From: Verticillium longisporum
Lineage: Eukaryota > Ascomycota > Sordariomycetes > Glomerellales > Plectosphaerellaceae
NCBI GenBank assembly: GCA_019188255.1
Contig: JAETXT010000011.1
Span: 3,286,001-3,350,000 of the forward strand
Direction of reading: 5' to 3'
DNA length: 64,000 nt
The notes below the pieces were generated by a model. The model searched no databases. It was not told the DNA's origin and worked only from the letters and a program-made list of their open reading frames with translations. Both the position numbers and the translations under genes were made by a program. Every line of letters starts with the position of its first letter. The first letter of the stretch is position 1. Positions 9,425 through 20,500 of the stretch are shown here, piece after piece.

Positions 9425-12400
9425 GAAGTAATTATTAAGAGTTACTATTTTATCGGTAATTATATTATAGAAATAAATTACTAGATAAATAGAGAAGAAG
9501 TATAAAAGAATTAATTATAATATAGGAATAGTCGTAAAGAAGAAATAAATATATCGTAATAGTAGGTATAAAAATATAGTAATTAAGAACGTAAGAGAAG
9601 AGGTATAAGTAGTATTAATATTTTAATCTTATACTTCGGAGATATTAATATTAACTTCTAATACTAAAGTAATATTAGGAGGTATAAGAGCTAGTTCTAG
9701 CTCTCCCTAGCTATCCTTATTAGTCTACTAGCGATTAGGGCTAAGCTTAATTAATAGCTATTCTAATAGGAGAATCTATTTAAACTAGGGATCTACGATA
9801 ATATATTATCCCTCTCTCTTAATTATATTAAATAGAACCCTATTAGCTAAGTAAGCGGGCAATAAGTTACTATTATTAATAGATAGGCGGTTATTCCTAA
9901 TACTATTAAGTAAATAATAGATGCCCGAGACTATCGTCCTAAGTCTTTATAGTCCTAGACTAGTAAATATATTTACTATTTAGTACTATATTAGGGTTCC
10001 TTAATTAGGTATATCTAATCCTAGTAGAGCTAGGATAGGTATAAATAGTTAGGAGTATACTTCCTCTATAGAATCGTCGGACTATTCGAGTATATAATCG
10101 GGCGAGAACTAAACTAGCTCTCTAATTACTATAATCTCTTATTAATTATCTTACTAAGCTTATATAAGGATATTTAATATTATCTATTGGGATAGGGGTA
10201 GGATATCGCTAGGCCCTATTAGGCTAGTTAGGAGTTAGAGGTTTAAAGGTATATCTATATAACTATTACTAGCCTATCGAGGTATAAGTATAATTAATTC
10301 CTATAATTAGCTTAGCTATATACCCTTTATAAGGTTAAGTACTAATAATGCCCTATCTAGATATACGTCCTCTTCTAGGGTTCGACTAATACTCCTACCT
10401 AGGCTACGGTAACGTCCCCTAAAGTAGACGCTACTGCCCGAGTTAATATCTAGCTAATTAATAGGGATCCCTTAATTAGAGGCCTCCTATAGCCCTCTAT
10501 ATACCCGGGCTAGGGCCACCTATACCGGAAGATATACTAATAGGCCTACCTATATATTAATAATATTAATAAGGCGCCCTACTTATAGAGTTCCAATCGA
10601 GTATCCCTATAAGTTGTAGATTAGGGCTCTATAGTAAAGTTAATCTATTAAGGAAGGTTAGAGACTAATAATATAGTTATATAGTTATAGGGGCTTTAAG
10701 GTCTCTAAGTATAGGGCTGAAAATACTACTATACGCTATTTACCTATACCTTATATATCTATTAAGCCTTCTAGCTAGATATCTATATCTAAGTAGCGAA
10801 ATTAAATCCTATCGAGCCGTCCCTAGTATATAAGCTCTAGGCGCATAGTCTCCCTTATTACTAAGTCGTACTCCCGTAGATAATAGGGGAAGCCTAAGGT
10901 CTATATATCTAGTATAAGACCTATATCTCGAACTTCTTCTTTATCGGTCGTAAATACTAAAGGAGCCTAAGTATTAGGGATATAAAAGGCTAATATAAGT
11001 AAAAATAGAATCGGTATCTAATAGTCTTCTATTAGGTTAAATTACTAATAGAGCTTAAGGATATATTCTTAATTAAACTAATTAGCCTCTATAATAAGCG
11101 CTCTATAAATAAAGTAAGAGTAGTCTTCTATATATCGAGTATAAATAAACCTAAATAGATATATAAATAGAGTAATACTATAAATTTTATATATCTTAAA
11201 GAAATAGGGGTAATATACTAGGAAGACGGCTAACGAAACCGTAGAGACTTTATAATTAATAGATAATTATCCTCTAATAGGGTTATAGGCTAATAATTCG
11301 ACTTTATATCTCGGGCTTAAGTAGATCCGAGCCTATATAAGTATATTAGAGATAGCTAGATTAAACGGAATAAGCTCTACCTTTATATTATCTAGGCCTA
11401 ATAGTAATAGGTTAATTATCTTAGATAGGATCTCTAATCGCCTTAAATAAGGAATACGAAAATCGTAAATTCCCTATAATTAGACTTCTATAGCTCGATT
11501 ATAGAAAGAGGACTAAGGATAGTTCTTTAATAATCTAACCCTACCTTCGATATTACTATCTTTAGTAAATAGTTATAGGGGCAAATAAGTATAAGCTCGT
11601 CTAGTATTATCGATTAAGTATTAATTATACTATATTAAGGAGAATAAGGTCCGAATACTAATATCGTTTATAGATACCCTCTTAATAAACGATAAGCTTC
11701 TAAGTATTAAGAGTCAATAATAAGGTAGCCTTACTCGTAAGCTAAAATTAGCCTTATTAGTACGGAAGGTAGTTCCCTTATAATTATTACCTAGGTTAGG
11801 AGCGTTCTAGGGTATAGTTTAGCTATATTTACCTTAATAGTAAAATAATCGCTTAGACTTACTATCCTATCTATAATAGAATAATTTATCTATAGATATA
11901 GTAATTACATCTCTAATAGGTTATTAATTCTATATCTCAGTATCTAGTACGAGTATATTAGAATATCTAGTAAATTAAGTAATTATTACCTAGCTAGTAC
12001 CGTCCTATACTTAATAAAGTCTAATTATTACTTATCTAGGCTAATCGGGCTTATTAGGGTAGACTTAACTATTATAGACCTTAATAAGTTCTATAAGAGT
12101 AATAAAGTAATAGTTAAGAGGGTCTTCTATTAGAAGTTCTCTAGTTATTTAGTTAGTAAGGTAGAGTATATTACCTCCCGGATTACTATAGTCTTCCCTA
12201 GAGTCGATATCTATAGCTCTAGGGTTATCTACTAGTAGGTGCTCCTCTAAGGTATTATCTAATTAACTCTAATCGTCTTCTTCTACGTTTATATTATTAA
12301 CTAGGGCGTCCGGATAATTAGCTATACTCTAGGATATAAGCCTTAATACTAGTTCTAATTACCCCGCTCCTTAGGCTAATAAGGCAATTAAATAGTACGG

Positions 12401-14891
12401 AGTACTTATAATATATATATATTTCCTTAAATAGAGTACTTATAACTATATAGTCGTAGGAGGTATAGAATATAATATATAGGAAGGGATAAGTAGAAAG
12501 GGCTATAGTCTTAAGGGTTTATTTATTAATATTAGTTCTATAAATAACTCCCCCCTATCTTCTTACTCTTACCTTAGATCTCTAGTACTATATTAAGTAG
12601 ATAGTTAATATAGTATATATAATAGGTAATATCGAATATACCTCTTCTAGAGCTAAGGCTCTCGGAGTATAGGAATTAAAGATAAGTAGTATATAATAGG
12701 ATAGGGTAATAGTATATATAGAATAGGTATAGATAGGTAATAAGAAGTAAAGGAAGAAGAGAGAGAAGGCCTATTTCCTATTATTAAGATTCCTAGGTAT
12801 AGAATTATAAGTACTCCTTCTAAAAAGAAATAGATCTCTAGCTAAGTAGCTACTTTATTAATTCCTTATAAGTTATATTAAAGAATATATCTACTACCCT
12901 AGTAATTATCTTCTAATATAACTACTTTATTACGCTATAGTCTTAACTCTATACCTTAGCCTTCTTAGTAATTTCTCGAAGGGTAATTATCTATCCTCTA
13001 TAGCTAGATATCCCTATCTTAGGCGGAATTCCTTTAAATAATCCTAATACCGTTCTAGGGCTATAGGTATACTATCTAGTTTCTCGATTCTATATATCTA
13101 CTAATTATATCGTTCTAATACCCGGAAAGGCCCCCTCTATCGGGCCTCTAGCTTTAGTAGTTTACCTTCCTAGACTAGCATTACTAGAGTACTAGTAATA
13201 AATAGTCGTATAGCTCGTTAAAGGTACTTAATAATAGTAGCCTTTTCCCTAGAAATATAGTAAATGCGATCTCGATAGAATTCAATTCGTACTATCTATA
13301 CCTCTATAGTATTAGCCTAAGTAGCTAAGTTTCCCTCTAGCCGTTAATTTAGCCTAGTTATAATTACTAGTAATAATATCTATACTAGGGATAGGAACTA
13401 TTCCTCTATATTACCTATTAATAGTATCCTATATATAACCTCGTAGAGAGAGTAACCTACTAGGGCTATATACCTAGAGTTTAGGGCTTTAGTATATTAT
13501 TAGTAGTCTAGGTCCTAGTCTATATATCTAGCTCCTATTTAGTTTATTATTTACTATATTAACCTATTAATTACCTCTACTATACTAAAGCTCTTATATA
13601 ACTAAGTAGGTCCTAGGATTACGTTTACGCCCCTACGGATTAGGCTATTTATAAATTCTAGGGCTATAAAGGCTAAGCCTATATTAAAGTAGAAGGCTAG
13701 TAGTAATATACTAATCTTAATTATCTAGGCTAGGATAATCTTTAATATCTCTACTACTATCGTTCCTATTATCGGGAAAGCCTAGGTAAACCGGCTAAAG
13801 TAATCTACTAGTACTAGGATATAGCGATAATATCTTATAATAACGGGGAAGGGTCCTAAGTAATTAATGCCTATAAGTTAAAAGGGTTTATAGACCTAGA
13901 CGTCTATAGGAGGTACTTTAAGCTTATTTAGTTAATATCTTATATATATCTAGTAGCTAGCGATATAGTTAATAATATCTAATACTATACGGGGCTAGTA
14001 TACTAATACTACTAGCTTTCTTCTCGTAGAATTAGGTCCCTAGTATCCCGTATTATTATAGGCAGCCTTTAATATATTTAATACTTCGCTTTTAATTAAA
14101 TATAATTACTAAAGACCCTTACTTATATAATAAAGGAGCTTTACATTTTCGATCTTATAATAGGTAGCCTAAGCTATAATAGCTCTCTTCTAATATCTAC
14201 TCTAGTCGTCGGCTACTATAGTTAATATTAGGAATATAATAATATCTTTATACTATTATAACTCTATATACTTACCGAGCCTAGGGAGTTTAAGTATAGT
14301 ATTCGATATATATATAGATAGGATATAACCCCCTAGTCGTTATATATCTATTAGTAGAAGACCTAACCTAAAGTCCTAGACCGGTATATCGAGTTTAGCT
14401 CTCTATAGGGTATATAGTTATAGGCTTATTAGGCAGCTTAGGGATACTATATCTTATATTAGTTAATAGGCTACTAGTCCTTCTACTTTATACTTCTTAG
14501 AGGCTTACTATAATAGGTCTTAATAGCCTCCCGACCCGTCTTTCTAGATCTATAAACTATTACTATCTTAACTCCTAAACTATAATAAATTATTATTATA
14601 CTTAACTAAACTAAAGATAGTTCGAGAAAGGGTATCTATAGCCTTATTATACTCCCCTAGGATATATTATATTTCCAGGTTCAATAGTCGGAGCTCTATT
14701 ACCTACTAAGCATAGATACTATCGTAGTAACCTAATAATAGGAACTATATAAATAGTCGATAGTTAATATAGATAATTAATACTTTCTTAGTATAAAAAT
14801 AGTACTAATAGCGTTTATAGAATTCTACGATTATATATAGTTCTTACTTATAGGTACTATAATTTCGCTATATCTTTATAAATAGGAATAC
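9425..14891. other. RIP tract: gypsy-like element, pol 3' half and unassigned downstream part
   Basis: AT-rich, with CpA and TpG almost absent for kilobases while CpG remains, which is the hallmark of CpA-targeted RIP. No ATG-initiated frame survives because TpG is lost. Minus-strand traces of RNase H and integrase are legible between about 13.5 and 14.9 kb. Between about 9.4 and 13.4 kb I see protein-like minus-strand stretches but no recognisable family. Confidence 0.7.
13540..13830 (-). pseudogene. Relic gypsy integrase core
   Basis: Reading the minus strand and allowing TA to stand for CA or TG, the frame gives the 'VDYFSRF' stretch at about 13795-13815. A 'FY(D/N)IGLAFI...EF' stretch follows near 13660, and then a 'KS(V/F)..VEV.NR' stretch near 13570. 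These are the D, D and E regions of a Ty3/gypsy integrase in the right order and spacing. Stops are all TAA/TAG explainable by RIP. Confidence 0.7.
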
Positions 14892-15560
14892 TATTGAGAG
14901 GGCTTCACTGCTTATGTGAACCCTGATTCATTACTTTGGCTGTGCCTGAGAGCTCTGAATCGGTAGGGTAGGTAATATAAGGGTTGTGATTATTGATGAT
15001 TCTATCTCTCCAAATCACCGCTACCTACGTGAATCAGATATACCCATCTGATTCACCGATCACGTAAGCTGTGAATCACGTGCTCCTGAGAGCTGTGAAT
15101 CCCAGCCCCGGTGATCACTATATCGGTGAGTCCCATACAGTGATCACCGACCTAGGTAATCCCCCAATATTAGTTCAATAAATACGTTATATAGAAATAG
15201 CTTATTAACCCCTCCCTAGACTTATATAACTACGTATCTAGCGCTAAACCCGGATATATCTATATATATCTTAACTAGTTCTCTAATATAGTATCCCTAT
15301 ATCTTAATCGCTTAAGTATATATTAACCTTAAAGTAATAAAGGCTAATAACTCTATATTATTCTATTACTATATAACGTTCCTAATTAGTCTATAAAGTA
15401 GTCTAGATAGCTCTATATAGTTGCGAATCTAGCGATAATATAGTCCTAAGGCCCTAAGGAAGGATCTAACTTATATTTAGTCCCTCGGTATAGGCTATTT
15501 ACCGAGCTTCTTTATATATTCGGATTTAACTATTATTAGACTATTTATACTATAGGTCTA
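14600..15560 (-). pseudogene. Relic gypsy reverse transcriptase-connection and RNase H, split by a solo LTR
   Basis: On the minus strand, 15560 to 15186 reads KKLGKWPIPRD, then 'SFL..LG.YYRWIRNY.ELSR.LYRL', which is the classic gypsy RT-connection region, then an 'ISGFSA' RNase H start. The frame resumes beyond the solo LTR (14892-15180) with NYSTYK.ELY..VEF, a 'TKKVLI' stretch and LEIQYILGE.NKAIDTLSR, the RNase H end of gypsy Pol. RIP-type stops fill the frame. This fixes the element's class and its minus orientation. Confidence 0.8.
14892..15180 (-). repeat. Solo LTR of the Copia family, subfamily B
   Basis: 289 bp homologous to the LTRs at 16919-17204 and 23083-23369, flanked by a perfect 5-bp duplication AATAC (14887-14891, 15181-15185). 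It begins TATTGAG and ends TTCAATA, where the intact family has TGTTGAG and TTCAACA. Internal sequence (gaatcggtagggtagg, agggttgtgattattgatg) matches the LTRs of the RIP-mutated element at 55500-63040 rather than the intact copy. A solo LTR with duplication implies insertion followed by LTR-LTR recombination. Confidence 0.93.
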
Positions 15561-16913
15561 ACCGACGGCTATAACGGAGTCTAGGCTAAGACGTAGTTTT
15601 GAAAATAATAGCTTTAATATAGACTAGAGCAATCGGGGCAATAGTTAATACTTTAGGAAGGACTATTATATTCGGAAATCCGTATAAATAATGAAAATAT
15701 TATCGAAGTAGTTAATCGTAGGCGCTAATCCTCTAGGCTCTAAAGGGATTATTATTAAGGGCTTAGCGTATAGTCTAGGAATAGGTCTAAGGGCTATTTT
15801 TACGGCTTCTATTATTAAGTAAATAGCGGTCTAAGATCCCTATAGTATTCGGGTAGGCTATAGTTATAGGAATCTATCTATAGTAAAGGCAAATACTAAG
15901 CGTAAATCTAGATATACTCTAATAAACTAATAGGCGTACTTTAAATCTAGTACGCTATATAAGCTAATTTATAGGTCTATAAGCTTATTATAAACTTCAT
16001 TTAGCTAGGTAATTAGCGTCCTAGGCATTTCCTTAGTTATATAGCTATAATTAAACGTAAGCCTACGCTTAGCCTAGGGGTTAGCCTCCTATCTAGACTT
16101 AACTACTAGGATAGGCTTAGCTCTCTAATTAGATAGGGCACTATTTATTAGTAATATAGACTCGTATATACTAGCCTTAATACTATCCTAGATTAGCTTA
16201 TATAGCTAGTACTACTCCGCTAGTATCTAGCGTTTCCTAGGGGATCTATTCTAGGGCTAAGTACTAGGCCTTAAGCGTATATAGTATTTATATAGGTCTA
16301 TTAGTAGAATATTATATATTAAGTTCATAGCGAGTCCGTAGTAGGTATATAGAGTCCTTATTATATCCTCGTATAGGTCCTCTAGTATTAGCGGCCCTAA
16401 TATATATCTAGAGCCCTTAATCTATTATATAACGATATCTATAAATATAGCCTTATCTATTAATAAACGTTTAATATACTGCCCGGTTAGGAACTATAGA
16501 TTAGGTTAATAGTCTAGGTTAATATCCTTAGAAGTAGTCCTCTAGAGCTCCTTATCTAGATCTATTTCTATAGCTATAGATATAGTCGCTACTATAGAAT
16601 AGGCCTCCAGGTACTTAGGTCCTAGTTACTATTCCTAATAATAATATAGGCCTTTAGCCTATATATATAATATACTATTCTATATAGCTACTTTTAGAGT
16701 ATAAAAACTTAACTACGCTAGGTAGGCTCCTACTAGGTAACTAAACCCGCTAACGATATCGCTATCTAGATATAGTTTTCCGACTTATCTAGGTCGGGCA
16801 GCTATAATTAGTTTTCCGAATTAGAATAATCTTCTAGATTTATACCCTTAATATCGTCTAAGTTATTAGATTAATTATCGGAGGATAAGTCTCTAGTATT
16901 AGTATTATTATCT
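15186..16913. other. RIP tract: gypsy-like element, pol 5' half
   Basis: Same composition as 9425-14891. The expected protease and RT core of the gypsy element should lie here on the minus strand, but apart from the connection region near 15186-15560 no motif could be read with confidence. Confidence 0.55.
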
Positions 16914-16918
16914 AACTC

Positions 16919-17204
16919 TGTTGAGAGGGCTTCACTGCTTATGTGAACCCCGTTTCATTGCTTTGGCTGTGCCTGAGAGCTCTGAATAGGTAGGGTAGGT
17001 GATATAAGTCTTGTGATGTAGTTGATGATCTCTCTCTGAATTACCACTACCTACGTGAGTCAGATATACCCATCTGATTCACCGATCACGTAAGCTGTGA
17101 TTCACGTGCTCCTGAGAGCTGTGAATCCCAGCCACGGTGATCACCATATCGGTGATCCCCTACCGAGATCACTGCCCTAGGGAACCCCTAATATTGGTTC
17201 AACA
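16919..17204 (-). repeat. Copia 3' LTR (left)
   Basis: 286 bp, TGTTGAG...TTCAACA, almost identical to 23083-23369. One C fewer in the cccc run near 17186. On the transcribed minus strand this is the 3' LTR. Confidence 0.96.
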
Positions 17205-17225
17205 CTGGCTCTCTTTTCTTTGTGG
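17205..17225 (-). other. Copia polypurine tract
   Basis: Immediately inside the 3' LTR, the minus strand reads AAAGAAAAGAGAG then CCAG before the LTR, a purine-rich primer site for plus-strand DNA synthesis. Its position next to the left LTR confirms the element's minus orientation. Confidence 0.7.
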
Positions 17226-17382
17226 ATAGAACAGCCGTGAGAACCAATATTGGGAGCTGTCGCTAGGGTCGATAGCCGCTCCAACGCGCTTCCAATCTCC
17301 AGTCTTCGGCGCGTTAGATCTGCTCTTCCAGCCTTAAAGTGAACAATTAACAGTAGGAGAACAATGAATAGGATAAGGAAAA

Positions 17383-17586
17383 GTGGCGTGCCGTCGTGAA
17401 GGGCATGCTGACGATCGCCGAGGAGGAGGAGGCGAAGGGGGTGACGACCCCAACAAGGACCTCGATGGTCTTTGTAATGCCGACCGCAAGGCGGCTGGGC
17501 GGGCCGCAGCTCTGCGGCTCTTTGACTGCCTCTGGTGGGACTCGCCAGAGCAGTCAAACTCGGATTCTTCGGATTCCGAGGCCTAG
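17383..17586 (+). pseudogene. Tail of an antisense ORF carried by the Copia family
   Basis: A 67-codon plus-strand frame without an ATG (it opens with GTG) ends ...DSSDSEA and a TAG at 17584-17586. It overlaps the end of pol on the opposite strand by a few bases. The same segment exists in both RIP-mutated copies (ending near 55450 and 57253), where it is preceded by about 1.1 kb absent here. In those copies the upstream part reads as a cysteine-rich frame once RIP is allowed for. The frame here is therefore interpreted as the 3' end of an antisense ORF truncated by deletion. Function unknown. Confidence 0.4.
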
Positions 17587-20500
17587 TCCGCTTTGCGGAG
17601 CGGTTGCTTTGCTGTTTTGCTGATCGCGGGGTCGTCGTTTTTGCTTCTGGGGTGCTCGTTTTTAGGCTTTGCTGCATTTTTGCTAATATCAATTGCCTTT
17701 GCCCCCTGACTGTTCTTTTCTTGACGTTTGACCCATCCTTCAATCCTGATTGTGACTTCGTTAGAGCTCACTAGCGCTTCCAGTGCCTGGTTTGGCGCTC
17801 CCTTGGTCATTGAATCTGCAGGGTTATCGCCTCCGGCGATCCAACGAATTTCGTCGACTTCGCGTTCTTCGTAGCTTTGCCGTAACGCCATGAGATCTAT
17901 CATTAGGCGTTTCTCTGCTGTCGCGCTCAGTTGAACCAGGCATTGGTAGAGCGAGTAGCTGTCGGTGCAGATAACCATCCGTGGGAGCGGCAGTTCTAAG
18001 CGTTTACAGATCTTTTGGAGCGTCTGTTTAAGGACATAAGCCGCGTCGAAGCCGCTAACCATCCCATAGATCTCGCTAGCCAGAACTGAACGCGTAACCC
18101 GTTTACACTTAATGGATTGCCAATGGAGGATATTGCCGCGCACCGTGAAGGCGTTCTCCTGATCGCAGGAACGTTCGTTACCAAGGAGGACAACGAATCC
18201 GATCTGTGAACTTAGGTCCTTATTGTTGGCGAAGGAGCCGTCAACAAATACGTAAAGTTGGGCCGTTGAGAGATCCAGGCGCACGTAATTCAGGCCACGG
18301 CCTGCGTTGGCGATCTGCCATTGTATGCGTTTGTTGAGCCGTTCAAAGTCGTCCTCCTGTGGGTTCTTGGCTTGGGCTGCAACAGAGAAATCGAAGGCTG
18401 CCTCTGGTTGACAGGTTGAAGCAATATAGGCACCGCGAGCTCTCTGGGCGATGTATTCCTGCTCTGAGCTCGCTGTCCCTGGGGTTACCAGCTCTAGGCG
18501 ATCACCTTGGCCTTTCTGTTGAATCGTGAGATCTTCAGTTCCAACTTTGATGATACAGCCGTTGAAGACGCCGTCAGATCCTGCGTTAAGGACGGAAGCA
18601 GGCTTTGCCCGGAAGCCAGCGCTTTCGAGCTCTGTTTGTTCCTTTTGTATGAACGCGGGCTCTCCGAGGTTGAGGGTGTCGTCAGTCTGCATTCCGACCA
18701 GTCCAAAGCTCTCTCCAGCTCTGGTTAGAAGCAAACACGGATCGTAGCCCGTTGGAACGGCGTTTAGGCGCTCTCTGTGGTGGCGCTGATAGGTTACAAA
18801 CCAATGGAGACCTGACTCTGCGATGCCATAGAGCGGCTTCACAACGTGGAAGACGATTCCGTCGGGGTATCTATGCTGTAGCTCCTTGGGAACGCGCAGG
18901 AGAACGTTGCGTAACAGATCTGTAGCGCTCTGGGTGTAGGCTTGACTGATATCACGGAGCATCAACTGGTGGCCACGTTGCTGTAGCGTTGGGGTGATCG
19001 CTAGGATCAGTCGTTGGCTACAGCGCATGATCGTGGGCGACTGCGTTAGCAGGGTTGTCTTCTCCCAGTCACTGTGTCCCTGAACCACCAGTCTTGACTT
19101 CTCATATGGGGCTTGAGGGAGGCCTTTCACCTCTCTTACAAGCCGGCATCCAAAGATCTTAGCACTGGGAAACGCGGATCTCCTGATCGGCACGATCACT
19201 CCAGCTGCCAGGAGTGAGTCGATTTCCTCCCAGTCGGACTGTTCAAATGGCTTCCCAGGGGTCGTTATTCTGCCTTCATTGCGTAGTTGAACAGCTAGGT
19301 CGTACCCCTGCTGTTCCCTTTTGACAATGAATTGGCGCTCGATCTGTGAAGTCCCGGTCGCACTGCTCTTGCGATCCGTGAAAGCCGCCTGTAACAGATT
19401 CGTGGCGTTTGTTGACTTCCTGGGTCTCCCGCGTCGTCGTGGTAGAATTGGCTCTGGGTACTCAAATGGTTCTGGGGTCTCTGGAGTTCGAACCACTATT
19501 GTCTCCCCAGCCTGCTGATCCGGCGATCTGTTGTACGGCTTAACGTGTGTTCCTCTGAACTCCGTTGGGCCGTTAACCATTTCGACCGTGACCGCCGTGT
19601 CAGAAACCGATATGACCTTGTAGGGACCGGTCCATTTCTCCCGCTCTCGGAACACAAGAACGTCGCTTCCCAGCTCCAGCGATCTCGGCAGCAACTGCTT
19701 GGTATCTGGTCCGTTACGGGTATTGAGAGCGTCATTGACCTTCCGCTTGGCGACCATTCGCCGAAGCTCCGCCATCGCCTTATTGACCGCTTCGGCGCGC
19801 TGCGCCTGGGTCGCGGTGGGCGCTGAGTTGGCGGTGATCCTGGGCATCGCCCCGAATACGAGCAGTGTAGGCACTAATCCGTTGGGCCCAGCGGTGTCGT
19901 TTACCGCCTTCACAGCTCCTTGAAGCAGCGATTCTAGGCTCGTGTCGCGAGACTCTGCCTTCAAGATCTCGTACGCTCTGCGTATCGGCTTATGGTAGCT
20001 CTCAACCTTGCCGATTGACCAATGGGCCTCTACAGGGATCTGATGGCAGGTCATGCCTAGGAGGCGTGCCTCTGCCCTGAACTCTGCGGAGGCAAAGTTC
20101 GTTCCAGCGTCAACAGTTACGACGTCTGGAGGCCCAAGGTATGTATCCAACCAGCACCTCTTGAGAGCTTCCCACGTCGCGCGAGCTGTGAAATTGGGAA
20201 TGAAAGTTGCGGACTGGAATCCTGTGCTCGCGTCGATCACATGAAGAACGGGCTTTCCATCCAAGTGCATAATATCGACCAAAATCTCGTAATTGAAGTC
20301 GATATCTGACCTCAGGGCAAACTTGAAGCGTTGCGGGGACTTCCCTTTGATCTGACAATGGTGGCAGAAGCGGTTTATCAGCTCCAGAGCGTCCCGACTC
20401 ACGTCCTGGTCTGCTCTCTGGAGCAGGTTCCATAGCTTCTCTACAGATGGGTGACCGAACCGCTTGTGAATGCGTCGGAGCTCTGCTTCTGTCAGAAACG

